Shown here one piece after another: positions 8,461-18,037 of a stretch of DNA of 64,000 nt. The stretch is taken from NCBI RefSeq assembly GCF_003336665.1, contig NZ_QPIJ01000011.1, positions 25,344 to 89,343 on the forward strand, given 5' to 3'. The number at the start of each line of letters is the position of its first letter. Positions within the stretch are counted from its first letter, which is position 1. The notes under the pieces are model-generated. The model was not told where the DNA came from, did no database searches, and saw only the letters and a program-made list of their open reading frames with translations. Source of the DNA: Vreelandella rituensis. GTDB lineage: Bacteria; Pseudomonadota; Gammaproteobacteria; Pseudomonadales; Halomonadaceae. Both the position numbers and the translations under genes were made by a program.

Positions 8461-8781
8461 TCATTTCCATAAGCCGAAGCGAATCAACGTATCAAGCAAC
8501 TGCTTGACGCTTTCTTCAGACTGTTGATATTCGCTCATCAAGGCCTCCAGACGCTGCTGAAACTGCGCTTCGCGTTGCACCTGAAGATTCTCGACCTCTA
8601 GCTGTTTATCGTCATCCTCCAACGACTGGAGCGATCTCACCGGGGGGCCGGTCGGGATATTAAACGAATTATTGGGATCGTCGAGCTGGCGTAGCGCTTC
8701 CCCGAACGCATCATCGAGTTCGCGAAATCGGCGCAGCTTGTCGCGCTCATCCAGCACTTTGTGGGCTTTTTGATATTTCAT
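8461..8781 (-). CDS. Small MvaT-type oligomerisation-domain protein lacking a DNA-binding domain
   Basis: 106 residues. The last 35 include EAQFQQRLEALMSEYQQSEE, which aligns with ELEFKDRLEALMDEFEKSAA of the full MvaT at 10145-10522; over 27 aligned positions 14 are identical by eye. After this helix the protein stops (IRFGLWK), with no counterpart of MvaT's C-terminal AT-groove-binding domain. The N-terminal half (residues 1-55) is charged and has no recognised motif. Known oligomerisation-only H-NS relatives antagonise the full protein; that role here is inference. It ends 4 bp from the convergent Tus-like gene. The ribosome-binding site is weak. Confidence 0.65.
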   Translation of the reverse strand: MKYQKAHKVLDERDKLRRFRELDDAFGEALRQLDDPNNSFNIPTGPPVRSLQSLEDDDKQLEVENLQVQREAQFQQRLEALMSEYQQSEESVKQLLDTLIRFGLWK

Positions 8782-9105
8782 TGACGTCTAATTAATACCC
8801 TGTCGTAAGACCATTAAAACAAAACTGTGCTCAAACGCTTATACAGCCTAACTAAACTTGCCTTCATTCTTTATTACCAGCATAAAGGCAGTATATTTCT
8901 TTATTTGAAAGGAAACCGTATTTTTCAACCGCTTGCAAGCAGCTTAACAACATAACACTACATTAATTGACGAAAAACACGCCGAGTTCATCCGCCGCAT
9001 CATTGGATGAGATTTAGCTACGCATTGCATCAATGGCACCGGGAAGGTGCCCTGCAGGCTTGTGTCACACCTCGCCTGCACGACTCAGCACAAGAAGGCT
9101 AGATA
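8782..9105. other. AT-rich divergent intergenic region
   Basis: 324 bp with no convincing gene, between the MvaT-like small gene (minus) and the AraC-type gene (plus). It is clearly AT-rich (for example ACATTAATTGACGAAAAACACG), as expected for a region bound by H-NS/MvaT proteins. AAGG lies about 8 nt before the AraC start. I could not assign promoters with confidence. Confidence 0.6.
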
Positions 9106-10008
9106 ATGTTCAACGCCATGGTAAGAGCTGAAATCTGGCTGCAAGAGACTCTGGATAAGCCACTGGGGATTGACGTATTAGCGGAACACCTAGGGTATTC
9201 CCCCTCACAGGTGCGCCGTCAGTTTCGGCAATGCTTCCATACATCACCTAACGCCTATCGGGAAAAGCGCCGTCTTGAACGTGCTACTGTTCTGCTGGCC
9301 TTTACTCAGAAAAATATAGCGCAAATTGCACATTATTGCGGCTACTCCAATCATTCGTCTTTTTCCCGGGCATTTCATCGCCAGTACGGCGTAAGCCCAC
9401 GCATTTTCCGCCAGGCTTTACGAAGCAACTTGAGCCAGGAGCTTTATGCACCCGCCACGTCAATTGGCTACACACCACCTATTGAGGCGATCACTTCAAT
9501 CGAAAAGTGCGCGGCAAGACAAGCGGTCATGATGCGTTTCTACCAACCCTTGGAGCAAATAGAAGGTCTCGGCAATAGCGCTCGACATGCGGACAATCTG
9601 GAGTGCCTCACGTCTCGCCTCGCCACTGCTACACCGATTGTGGCTCTACCGGATGCACTGGCTGCCAAGGTAGGCGAACTGGAAGGCTTAATGGGCAGTG
9701 CTTACCCTAACCCCGCTGCACGTACAGATGTCGGCTTGTACTTGAACAGCGATCAAACAGCTTCCGACGTGGCCTTACCTATCCCTTTTCGTCGTCTTGA
9801 TCTGGTTTCACATTACTACGCAAAAGCGGTATTTCAGAAGATAGAGCATTTTCATCATGTTCTTAATCAAGTGATTTACCAGTTAGTGCTGGGCAAGGTG
9901 ACTCCTCTTCAAATCAGCGGGGAGCCACCTCAGGTTCTTTGGTACCCGAACCACCTTGAGTTAAGAATTCCCTTGGTGGAAGAACACAAACTAGACGGCA
10001 TTGACTGA
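9106..10008 (+). CDS. AraC-family regulator with N-terminal HTH and GyrI-like C-terminal domain
   Basis: 300 residues. The two AraC helix-turn-helix motifs are at the N-terminus: GIDVLAEHLGYSPSQVRRQF (about 25-45) and NIAQIAHYCGYSNHSSFSRA (about 70-90), then the GVSPRIFRQ signature. Residues from about 130 onward look like a GyrI/effector-binding domain, ending LELRIPL. This Rob/SoxS-plus-GyrI layout is typical of small-molecule-responsive activators. The ligand and targets are unknown. It sits between the two MvaT-type genes in an AT-rich patch. Confidence 0.85.
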   Translation: MFNAMVRAEIWLQETLDKPLGIDVLAEHLGYSPSQVRRQFRQCFHTSPNAYREKRRLERATVLLAFTQKNIAQIAHYCGYSNHSSFSRAFHRQYGVSPRIFRQALRSNLSQELYAPATSIGYTPPIEAITSIEKCAARQAVMMRFYQPLEQIEGLGNSARHADNLECLTSRLATATPIVALPDALAAKVGELEGLMGSAYPNPAARTDVGLYLNSDQTASDVALPIPFRRLDLVSHYYAKAVFQKIEHFHHVLNQVIYQLVLGKVTPLQISGEPPQVLWYPNHLELRIPLVEEHKLDGID

Positions 10009-10104
10009 ACACGCCAAAGCGCCTGAACCTGTCAACATGAACCTGGAATATGGGTCTTGAAAACAAGCCACTGCGCCGGCATAAAAATACCTTGGCACCG
10101 GCTC

Positions 10105-10129
10105 GACACCCTTACTGGCGTAGGGTGTC
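10105..10129. other. Inverted repeat in the convergent AraC / mvaT gap
   Basis: GACACCCT and AGGGTGTC form an 8-bp perfect stem with a 9-nt loop between the AraC stop and the end of mvaT. There is no T-run directly after it on either strand, so it may be a weak bidirectional stop or a protein site. Confidence 0.35.
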
Positions 10130-10144
10130 TAGGCAGAGCAGCTT

Positions 10145-10522
10145 TCAGTCTTCCATGCGGACCAACCAGGACTCCACGGTTTCATCACCGTATTGATCCT
10201 TCCAGCTGCGCAGCCCCTTGTGATTACCACCGCGGGTTTCAATGATTTCACCGGTCTGGGGATTCTTGTAAATCTTGAGACGACGCTTACGCCGACCAGT
10301 GCCGGTAGCGCCAGTCGCTTTGGTAGCGGTACGTTCAGCATTGGGGTCCAGCAACGCAATAACGTCAGCAGCACTTTTCTCGAACTCATCCATTAGCGCT
10401 TCGAGGCGATCTTTAAATTCGAGCTCGCCTTTCAGACGCTGGTCGCCTTCCAGGCGCTGAAGATCTTCCTGCAACTGCTTTAGTTGCTGTTCTTTTTGGA
10501 TATATTCATTCAAAAGTGACAT
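10145..10522 (-). CDS. mvaT: MvaT-family H-NS-like nucleoid protein
   Basis: 125 residues. N-terminal coiled coil MSLLNEYIQKEQQLKQLQED with the second dimerisation helix FKDRLEALMDEFEKSAADVI. A basic linker (GRRKRRLKIYKNP) follows, then the MvaT DNA-binding domain with TGEIIETRGGNHKGLRSWKD and a C-terminal ETVESWLVRM. The length and order match Pseudomonas MvaT/MvaU, xenogeneic silencers of AT-rich DNA. AAGGAA is 6 nt before the ATG. The promoter must lie in the AT-rich 413-bp region upstream, a likely place for autoregulation. Confidence 0.93.
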   Translation of the reverse strand: MSLLNEYIQKEQQLKQLQEDLQRLEGDQRLKGELEFKDRLEALMDEFEKSAADVIALLDPNAERTATKATGATGTGRRKRRLKIYKNPQTGEIIETRGGNHKGLRSWKDQYGDETVESWLVRMED

Positions 10523-10935
10523 AGAATGTTCCTTAGTTGGATAAAATGGAGCAGGGCTTATAAGTCAGCGGCTAGCAGTCGGTAGATAGGAGTAGCGACT
10601 ATCTAGCAGCCAGGAAACTCAGAAACATGCTTTAGCTCGGTGGATGCGCTGTTATTATTCCTGTAAATGCTTCAATAGACAACAGTCTAGTTAATTTTTT
10701 ATGAGCACTTAAGCTTAAATTCAATAAAAGTTTTTCTCTTACTTGCTGATAGTTTATTTAAATACAACGCGAGGATGCAGGAATCGAAAATATGTTTCTT
10801 CATTCAAGATAGACATATCGCCTCTAGTTCAGAAGAAAAAAACCTAAAAACCCAGTTAACAGACCCAGCAAAAAAAGCGCCGCCTTCTCAGGCGGCGCTT
10901 TCTACAGCAAGTGACTCAGCGGCGAATCAAGCCAA
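10523..10935. other. AT-rich intergenic region upstream of mvaT, containing the rpsA terminator
   Basis: 413 bp without a gene. The part next to mvaT (10523-10850) is AT-rich, with runs such as TTAATTTTTTATGAG and AATTCAATAAAAG, consistent with mvaT promoter and self-binding. The right end holds the rpsA terminator, annotated separately. The ihfB gene that usually follows rpsA in gammaproteobacteria is not here. Confidence 0.6.
10870..10901 (-). terminator. Rho-independent terminator downstream of rpsA
   Basis: An 11-bp perfect stem (AAAGCGCCGCC / GGCGGCGCTTT, loop TTCTCA) with a run of seven T on the minus strand, 35 bp past the rpsA stop. Confidence 0.9.
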
Positions 10936-12612
10936 TCAATCTTGACCCATCTGCTGCTTGATCAACTCACCGATAGTGGTCGGACCACCGGATTCCGGTG
11001 CTTCCTCGCGCATCTTCTTCAGATTCTGACGCGTGTCATCCTGATCTTTAGCCTTGATAGACAGGTTGATCTGACGGTTCTTACGATCCACTCCGATAAT
11101 GCGGGCTTCAACGCTGTCGCCTTCGTTCAGGACGTTACGCGCGTCTTCGACACGGTCCGCACTGATTTCAGACGCCTTAAGTACCGCCACGACATCGGTC
11201 GCCAGCTCCACTTGCGCTTCCTTGGCATCAACTTCAATGATACGGCCAGTCACGAGACTGCCTTTATCGTTGACTGCCAGGAATTCGGCAACCGGGTCTG
11301 TGTCCATCTGCTTGATACCCAGAGAGATACGCTCACGCTCTGGATCGATGGACAGGATAACCGCTTCGGCTTCGTCGCCCTTCTTGAAGTGGCGTACGGC
11401 TTCTTCACCGGTTTCCGTCCAGGAGATGTCGGACAGGTGAACCAGGCCGTCGATACCGCCTTCCAGACCGATGAAGATACCAAAGTCGGTGATCGACTTG
11501 ATGGTACCGGAAACGCGGTCGCCCTTGTTGTAATCGGTGTTGAAGGTTTCCCACGGATTAGCGGTGCACTGCTTGATACCCAGGGAGATACGACGACGCT
11601 CTTCGTCGATATCCAACACCATGACGTCGACATCATCGCCCACTTGCACGACTTTCGACGGATGGATGTTCTTGTTGGTCCAGTCCATCTCGGAGACGTG
11701 AACCAAGCCTTCGACACCTTCTTCCAGCTCGGCGAAACAGCCGTAGTCGGTAAGATTGGTGACCTTGGCGTGCACCTTGGTGCTTTCCGGGTAACGTGCC
11801 TTGATGTTGACCCACGGATCTTCGCCCAGCTGCTTCAAGCCCAGTGATACGCGATTGCGTTCACGATCGAACTTGAGCACCTTGACATTGATCTCGTCGC
11901 CGACAGCCACGATTTCGGACGGATGCTTGATGCGCTTCCAGGCCATATCGGTGATGTGCAGCAGGCCGTCAACGCCACCCAGATCCACGAACGCGCCGTA
12001 GTCGGTGAGGTTCTTGACGATACCCTTGATCTGCTGACCTTCCTGAAGCGTTGCCAGCAGCGCTTCACGTTCTGCACTGTTCTCTGCTTCGAGAACGGCG
12101 CGACGCGAAACCACCACGTTATTGCGCTTGGGATCGAGCTTGATGACCTTGAAATCGAGTTCTTTGTTTTCCAGGTGAGCAGTGTCGCGAACCGGACGCA
12201 CGTCGACCAGAGAGCCCGGCAGGAAAGCACGAATAGAGTCGACTTCGACAGTAAAGCCACCTTTGACTTTGCCGTTGATCACGCCCTTGATGATTTCGTC
12301 TTTCTCGAAGGCTGCTTCCAGAATCTTCCACGCTTCGGCGCGTTTGGCCTTTTCGCGTGACAAACGCGTTTCACCGAAGCCATCTTCCACGGCTTCCAGC
12401 GCAACGTGCACTTCGTCACCGATGGCAATGTTCAGCTCGCCATTTTCATCGCGGAATTGTGAAGCGGGGATCTGGCCTTCGGATTTCAGACCGGCATTGA
12501 CAGTAACCCAATCGCCGTCAATGTCCACAACCTGGGCCAAAACGATGGCGCCCGGCTCCATGTTGATGTCGTTAAGAGACTGTTCAAACAGTTCAGCAAA
12601 GCTTTCGCTCAT
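10936..12612 (-). CDS. rpsA: 30S ribosomal protein S1
   Basis: 558 residues, matching E. coli S1 (557). Six S1/OB repeats can be counted, starting near residues 20, 105, 190, 277, 364 and 450; repeats 3-6 show the canonical [21 protein letters not shown] strands (for example [20 protein letters not shown]). It recruits mRNAs to the 30S subunit. AGGAACACC precedes the ATG. It is downstream of cmk in the conserved cmk-rpsA order and ends in a strong terminator. Confidence 0.97.
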   Translation of the reverse strand: MSESFAELFEQSLNDINMEPGAIVLAQVVDIDGDWVTVNAGLKSEGQIPASQFRDENGELNIAIGDEVHVALEAVEDGFGETRLSREKAKRAEAWKILEAAFEKDEIIKGVINGKVKGGFTVEVDSIRAFLPGSLVDVRPVRDTAHLENKELDFKVIKLDPKRNNVVVSRRAVLEAENSAEREALLATLQEGQQIKGIVKNLTDYGAFVDLGGVDGLLHITDMAWKRIKHPSEIVAVGDEINVKVLKFDRERNRVSLGLKQLGEDPWVNIKARYPESTKVHAKVTNLTDYGCFAELEEGVEGLVHVSEMDWTNKNIHPSKVVQVGDDVDVMVLDIDEERRRISLGIKQCTANPWETFNTDYNKGDRVSGTIKSITDFGIFIGLEGGIDGLVHLSDISWTETGEEAVRHFKKGDEAEAVILSIDPERERISLGIKQMDTDPVAEFLAVNDKGSLVTGRIIEVDAKEAQVELATDVVAVLKASEISADRVEDARNVLNEGDSVEARIIGVDRKNRQINLSIKAKDQDDTRQNLKKMREEAPESGGPTTIGELIKQQMGQD

Positions 12613-12797
12613 GGTGTTCCTACGTGATCAACGTTGTTGAGGCATTAATGCCTTCTCCGCACCACCAGCAAGTGCGGGCCTATGTGCTCTGCCTTCGGGG
12701 ATGTTAGCGCTGGTTCGACCTGACCGGGCTCACGGATGATGTGATAGTAGTGCCCTGCCACGTCATGACATCTCACCAAAGGCGCCGCAAGGGAGAA

Positions 12798-13487
12798 TCA
12801 GGTGCCTTGTGCAATGCCACGTTGGGCCAGCAGTTCGGTCAGCCGTTCTACCACTTCCGGTATACTCAGGCGCGTGGTATCAAGCGTAATGGCATCATCT
12901 GCCGGCTTGAGAGGTGCCACGCTGCGCTGCATGTCGCGTGCATCGCGCGCCTGAATCTCCTTTAAAAGACTCGAAAGACTAGCACCCACTCCGGATTCTT
13001 GCAACTGTAGATGCCGCCGCCGAGCACGTTCTTGTGCACTGGCGGTCAAAAATATTTTCAGGGGAGCCTCGGGAAACACCACCGTTCCCATATCTCGCCC
13101 ATCCGCCACCAGGCCGGGTGGCTTGCGAAAATCTCGCTGACGCTGCAATAGGGCTTGGCGAACCCCGGGCAGCGCCGCTATTTGAGAAGCGCGCTCCCCC
13201 ACCGCTTCCGTGCGAATTACTTGGGTGACGTCTTCACCTTCCAGGAGCACCAGAGGGCGACCCTTCTCTACTGGAAACGCCACATCAAGCTCGGCCGCCA
13301 GGCGCTCGAGCTGCGGTTCGTCATCCAGCGCCACATCATGCTTGGTCGCTGCCTGGGCGGTGAGACGGTACAAGGCGCCGCTATCCAGCAGGTGCCAACC
13401 CAGACGTTCGGCGACCAGACCGCTGATGGTGCCTTTGCCTGCGCCTCCTGGGCCGTCGACAGTCAGCACGGGGACGGCGTCACTCAT
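12798..13487 (-). CDS. cmk: Cytidylate kinase
   Basis: 229 residues. Phosphorylates CMP and dCMP with ATP. P-loop [13 protein letters not shown] is at residues 10-22, DSGALYR follows at about 36-42, and [11 protein letters not shown] is the CMP-binding signature. The start overlaps the end of the tyrA-aroA fusion by 8 bp, so translation is probably coupled. The 185-bp gap to rpsA leaves room for an rpsA promoter. Confidence 0.95.
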   Translation of the reverse strand: MSDAVPVLTVDGPGGAGKGTISGLVAERLGWHLLDSGALYRLTAQAATKHDVALDDEPQLERLAAELDVAFPVEKGRPLVLLEGEDVTQVIRTEAVGERASQIAALPGVRQALLQRQRDFRKPPGLVADGRDMGTVVFPEAPLKIFLTASAQERARRRHLQLQESGVGASLSSLLKEIQARDARDMQRSVAPLKPADDAITLDTTRLSIPEVVERLTELLAQRGIAQGT

Positions 13488-15807
13488 GGCCAGTCTCCCC
13501 GGTTTTCTCCGCTGCTTTCTCCACGGCTCCTTCTTCCGTCACGTTCAGGCCTATCCGGCCTGCCAGAGCGATGAAACCGGGAAATGACGTAGCGACATTG
13601 GCACAGTCATCGATCACGATGTCCTCACTGGCGCGCAACGCCGCGATGGAAAAGGCCATGGCGATACGATGGTCGCCCAGACTGTCGATGCGCCCGCCAC
13701 CATAGCTGGGGCCGGAGCCCCCGTTGCCGACGATATCAATGCCGTCTTCCATCACACTGTGCTCGACCCCCAGCACCGCAAGGCCGTCAGCCATGGCCTG
13801 GATACGGTCCGATTCCTTGACACGCAGCTCTTCGGCACCGCGTAGGCGGGTCGTGCCCTCGGCATTGGCGGCGGCAATGAACAGTGCAGGAAATTCGTCG
13901 ATCGCCAGCGGCACCTGCTCCACCGGAATATCGATACCCTTGAGCGGTGCATAGCGGATACGAATCTCGGCGACCGGCTCTCCCCCCACTTCACGGCTAT
14001 TCTCCAGGGTCAGGTCAGCGCCCATCAGCTTGAGAATATTGATCACGCCGATACGCGTCGGGTTGATGCCGACATGTTCCAGCAGGATATCCGAGCCTGG
14101 GGTAATCGCCGCGGCCACCAGGAAAAAGGTCGCCGAGGAAATGTCCGAAGGCACGTCGATCGGCCCGGCAACCAGTTTATTGCCGCCTTCGAGCCAGCAG
14201 GTATCGCCCTGGCGCGAAACGGGGTAACCGAAGCCGTTGAGCATGCGTTCGGTGTGATCGCGGGTGGGCGCCGGTTCGCGCACGCGGGTCTCGCCCTCGG
14301 CGTAAAGCCCCGCCAGCAGCAGGCAGGATTTCACCTGGGCACTGGCCATGGGCATATCGTATTCGATGCCTTCAAGCTTGGCGCCACCGCTGATCTTGAG
14401 CGGTGGACGCCCGCCCTCGGCGGTTTCAATCCGGGCGCCCATCAGGCGCAACGGATCGGCCACGCGGCTCATGGGCCGCTTGGTCAGGGAGTCGTCCCCG
14501 GTGAGCTCGCTATCGAATGCCTGGCCCGCCAACAGGCCGGAAAACAAGCGCATCGCGGTACCCGAGTTACCGACGTACAAGGGCCCGGAAGGCGCTTTCA
14601 GACCATGCATGCCCACCCCATGAATAGTCACACAGCCCTGGTGGGGCCCTTCGATCGCCACCCCCATCTCACGGAATGCCTGGAGCGTTGCCAGGCTATC
14701 CTCCCCTTCGAGAAAACCTTTTACCTCCGTCACCCCTTCGGCCAGAGCGCCGAGCATGATCGAGCGGTGTGAAATGGACTTGTCGCCGGGCACGCGCAAA
14801 CGCCCCTGGGCATTCCCGCCGGGGCTTACCCGATAGGTCAGCTTGCCTTGTGGTTGCATGTGGTATTCCGCCTGATAACTGGTCTTGTTCAAAAGCGATT
14901 CAAAATAATGCCGGGCGTGGCTGGCCCGGTCGAACGTCGCCAGCATGGCATCGCTATCCGAGTTCTCCACGGCCTGGCGCAGCCGTGCCAACCCTGCCTC
15001 GAAATCGTCCAGCGAGGCCAATACCGCCTCACGGTTGGCGACGAAAATATCGCGCCACATTACCGGGTCACTGCCGGCGATACGGGTAAAGTCTCGAAAA
15101 CCACCCGCCGCGTAACGAAAGATTTCCAGGCGCTCGTCTTGGCGCGCCAGACTATCCACCAGCGAGAACGCCAGCAAATGCGGCAAATGGCTGGTGCGTG
15201 CCAGCACCTGATCATGACGCTCTACGGCCATTTCCAGGACATCGGCGCCACAGGCTTCCCACAAGCGCCGCACCCGCGCCACGGCATCGGGCCGCGTGGT
15301 CTCGGCAGGCGTCAAGATGACCTTGTGGTTTCGATAAAGCCGGGGATTGGAGGCTGCCACGCCGCTTTTCTCCGAACCGGCAATCGGATGGCCCAGCACC
15401 AGATTGCTTGGCAGCCCGCCGAAAGCACGCTCGGCGGCTTGCTGAATCGCCGCCTTGGTGCTGCCCACGTCGGTAATCACCACGTCAGCCGCGGCCTTGT
15501 CCAGATGCTCGGCCAGTTCGCGCATCACGCCTTCCATGGCCAATACCGGGACCGCCAACAGGATCATGGAGGCATCCTTGACCATCGGGCCGAGCCGGGT
15601 ATCGCCTGAATCGATCAGCCCCATGGCGACACCGCGGGCAATTTCCTCGGCATCCGGGTCGCAGGCCACTATTTCACCCCGAGTACTTTCGTCACCCTGA
15701 GCGCCTTCGCGGCCGAACCCCGCTTCACGCAGCGCGGCAGCCAGCGAACCTCCAATCAAGCCCAAGCCGACAATCAACAGCCTTGATTCAGTTACCTTCA
15801 GGCTCAC
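13480..15807 (-). CDS. tyrA-aroA: Fused prephenate/cyclohexadienyl dehydrogenase and EPSP synthase
   Basis: 775 residues joining two shikimate-pathway enzymes. Residues 1 to about 305 are a TyrA dehydrogenase: Rossmann motif [31 protein letters not shown], and [10 protein letters not shown]. From about 316 onward is Aro[49 protein letters not shown], and [32 protein letters not shown], in correct order. The start is GTG, overlapping the pheA stop (GTGA). Such a fusion is known in Pseudomonas and related gammaproteobacteria; it links tyrosine synthesis with chorismate formation. Confidence 0.95.
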   Translation of the reverse strand: MSLKVTESRLLIVGLGLIGGSLAAALREAGFGREGAQGDESTRGEIVACDPDAEEIARGVAMGLIDSGDTRLGPMVKDASMILLAVPVLAMEGVMRELAEHLDKAAADVVITDVGSTKAAIQQAAERAFGGLPSNLVLGHPIAGSEKSGVAASNPRLYRNHKVILTPAETTRPDAVARVRRLWEACGADVLEMAVERHDQVLARTSHLPHLLAFSLVDSLARQDERLEIFRYAAGGFRDFTRIAGSDPVMWRDIFVANREAVLASLDDFEAGLARLRQAVENSDSDAMLATFDRASHARHYFESLLNKTSYQAEYHMQPQGKLTYRVSPGGNAQGRLRVPGDKSISHRSIMLGALAEGVTEVKGFLEGEDSLATLQAFREMGVAIEGPHQGCVTIHGVGMHGLKAPSGPLYVGNSGTAMRLFSGLLAGQAFDSELTGDDSLTKRPMSRVADPLRLMGARIETAEGGRPPLKISGGAKLEGIEYDMPMASAQVKSCLLLAGLYAEGETRVREPAPTRDHTERMLNGFGYPVSRQGDTCWLEGGNKLVAGPIDVPSDISSATFFLVAAAITPGSDILLEHVGINPTRIGVINILKLMGADLTLENSREVGGEPVAEIRIRYAPLKGIDIPVEQVPLAIDEFPALFIAAANAEGTTRLRGAEELRVKESDRIQAMADGLAVLGVEHSVMEDGIDIVGNGGSGPSYGGGRIDSLGDHRIAMAFSIAALRASEDIVIDDCANVATSFPGFIALAGRIGLNVTEEGAVEKAAEKTGETGHE

Positions 15808-16928
15808 AGCACACCCTGAGGGTAGGAACCCAGCACCTTGACCTCGGCCGCCCGCAGCCTGACTTCCTCGAGCATGGCCGCTACTTGCGGATCTTCATGA
15901 TGCCCTTTGAAGTCGATGAAGAAGACGTAATTCCAGACACCGCTTCGCGACGGGCGGGTTTCAAGGCGCGTCAAGTCGATCTGATGGCGATGAAAAGGCT
16001 CAAGCAGGTCATGCAGGGCACCGGGCTGGTTGCGCATGGCCACGACCAGAGACGTCTTGTCGTCACCCGAACGGGGCACATCCTGGTTACCGATGATCAA
16101 GAAGCGCGTGGAATTATCCGGGCGGTCCTCAATCTTTTCCGTCAATGGCGTCAGGCCGTAAAGCTTGGCGGCCATGTCGCCGGCAATCGCGGCACTGTGC
16201 CATTCGGTCTTGACCAATTTGGCGGCTTCGGCATTGGAGGCAACCGGCACGCGCTCGGCATGGGGAAAGTGGGCATCCAACCATTTACGACATTGCGCAA
16301 ACGACTGCGGGTGCGAGTAGATACGCGACACTTTATCGCGGCGCGTGGTATCCGCCACCAGCAGATGATGATGGATACGCAGCACGACTTCGCCGCAGAT
16401 GCGAATCGAGGAATCCATGAACGAATCCAGGGTGTGATTCACCACCCCTTCCGTGGAATTCTCGACCGGCACGACGCCATAATTGACCGCACCGGCTTCG
16501 ACTTCACGAAATACTTCATCGATTGCCGCCATGGGCAGGCTGACCGCACTTTCCCCGAAGTGCTTGAGCGCCGCCTGCTGGGTAAAAGTACCTTCAGGCC
16601 CCAGATAAGACACCTTGATCGGCTGCTCCAACGCCAGGCAGGCGGACATGATTTCGCGGAACAGACGTGCCATTTCCTCGCTGTCCAGCGGCCCCGGGTT
16701 CAGCGACATGATCCGCCTGAGTACCTGGGCCTCACGTTCCGGACGATAGAATACCGTGCCCTTGTCGTGGGTCAGCTTCACCTTGGCCACACGCTGGGCG
16801 CAGGCCGCTCGCTCACTGATCAGGCGCAGAATATCCGTATCCAGCTGGTCGATCGTCTCGCGCAACTCGTCAAGATTGCTGGGGGAGCCCGTGCTGGGAG
16901 AGTTATTAGTATTGGGGGAGTCAGACAT
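15804..16928 (-). CDS. pheA: Bifunctional chorismate mutase / prephenate dehydratase (P-protein)
   Basis: 374 residues. AroQ-type chorismate mutase (about 17-100: LDELRETIDQLDTDILRLIS, then RPEREAQVLRRI). Prephenate dehydratase (about 105-285) opens with VSYLGPEGTFTQQAA and contains the catalytic TRF in NSTRFLIIG. The C-terminal ACT domain (about 295-370, KTSLVVAMRNQPGALHDLL) provides phenylalanine feedback. It is 5 bp downstream of serC and overlaps tyrA-aroA by 4 bp. Confidence 0.96.
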   Translation of the reverse strand: MSDSPNTNNSPSTGSPSNLDELRETIDQLDTDILRLISERAACAQRVAKVKLTHDKGTVFYRPEREAQVLRRIMSLNPGPLDSEEMARLFREIMSACLALEQPIKVSYLGPEGTFTQQAALKHFGESAVSLPMAAIDEVFREVEAGAVNYGVVPVENSTEGVVNHTLDSFMDSSIRICGEVVLRIHHHLLVADTTRRDKVSRIYSHPQSFAQCRKWLDAHFPHAERVPVASNAEAAKLVKTEWHSAAIAGDMAAKLYGLTPLTEKIEDRPDNSTRFLIIGNQDVPRSGDDKTSLVVAMRNQPGALHDLLEPFHRHQIDLTRLETRPSRSGVWNYVFFIDFKGHHEDPQVAAMLEEVRLRAAEVKVLGSYPQGVL

Positions 16929-16933
16929 GGTGG

Positions 16934-18037
16934 TTAGCCCCTTCTTTGTTCGAAATCCGCCATGAAGGCGGTCAACGTATCCACGGCGTCTTCAGGCACG
17001 GCATTGTACAAGCTGGCCCGCATCCCCCCCACGCTGCGATGGCCTTTAAGGTTCAGCAACCCGGCAGCATTCGCTTCGCTCAGAAAATCCGCGTCCAGAC
17101 GGCTGTCCGCCAGCACGAACGGAATATTCATGCGTGAGCGGTTGGCCGCCACGATGGGGTTGGAATAAAGACCGCTGGTATCGATCGCGGCATACAGCTT
17201 GGCGGCTTTGCGGGCATTGATAGCCCCCATGGCATCCAGCCCGCCGATATCGTCTTTCAGCCACTGGAACACTAGCCCGGCAAGGTACCAGGCATAGGTA
17301 GGCGGCGTATTGACCATTGAACCGCCTGCGGCCATCCCCTTGTAGTCGAACAAGGAAGGAATGGCCTTGCAGGCTTGATCGAGCAGGTCATCGCGCACGA
17401 TGACCAGCGTCAATCCCGCCGGGCCGATATTCTTCTGTGCACCGGCGTAGATGATACCGAACTTCGACACATCCAGCGGAGCGGCAAGAATACTCGACGA
17501 CATGTCACAGACCAGCGGCACCTCGACACCGTCCGGGCGAACTGCCTCGGGGGTGTAATCGAATTCGAGTCCACCGATGGTTTCATTGGCGGTGTAATGC
17601 AGATAAGCCGCCTGATCGCTTAATTTTAGCGCTGAAGGCCGAGGAACGGCTGTCTGGCCATTGGCCTCGCTGCTGGCGGCCACATGGTAATCGAACCCCA
17701 GTCGCTTGACCTCGGCGATCGCCTTCTTGCCCCAGATGCCGGTATGAATGAAATCGGCACTGCCACCATTCCCCAAGAGGTTCATCGGCAACATGGCAAA
17801 TTGCAGGCTGGCACCCCCTTGCAGGAACAGAACGCGATAGTTATCAGGCAGCTGCAACAATTCACGCAGATCTGCCTCGGTCTTTTCGGCAATGGCGACG
17901 AACTCATCACTGCGATGGCTCATTTCCATTACCGAAAGTCCGCGTCCCTGGTAATCGAGCAGCTCGCTCTGGGCGCGTTCGAGTACCGACTGAGGTAACG
18001 CCGCCGGCCCGGCGCAGAAATTATAGTGACGTGTCAT
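16934..18037 (-). CDS. serC: Phosphoserine aminotransferase
   Basis: 367 residues. PLP enzyme of serine synthesis that also acts in pyridoxal phosphate synthesis. N-terminal [18 protein letters not shown] and [11 protein letters not shown] are signature segments; the PLP lysine lies in [16 protein letters not shown]. The start overlaps the end of gyrA by 17 bp, placing gyrA-serC-pheA-tyrA/aroA-cmk in one tight run. Confidence 0.96.
   Translation of the reverse strand: MTRHYNFCAGPAALPQSVLERAQSELLDYQGRGLSVMEMSHRSDEFVAIAEKTEADLRELLQLPDNYRVLFLQGGASLQFAMLPMNLLGNGGSADFIHTGIWGKKAIAEVKRLGFDYHVAASSEANGQTAVPRPSALKLSDQAAYLHYTANETIGGLEFDYTPEAVRPDGVEVPLVCDMSSSILAAPLDVSKFGIIYAGAQKNIGPAGLTLVIVRDDLLDQACKAIPSLFDYKGMAAGGSMVNTPPTYAWYLAGLVFQWLKDDIGGLDAMGAINARKAAKLYAAIDTSGLYSNPIVAANRSRMNIPFVLADSRLDADFLSEANAAGLLNLKGHRSVGGMRASLYNAVPEDAVDTLTAFMADFEQRRG

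Noticed and set aside
10942..11847. Long open frame of 301 codons on the plus strand opposite rpsA
   Set aside because: Lies wholly within rpsA on the other strand, has no ribosome site, and its composition mirrors the S1 codons.
15783..16937. 384-codon plus-strand frame opposite pheA
   Set aside because: Antisense shadow of a well-supported P-protein gene; low-complexity His/Arg/Gly-rich translation.
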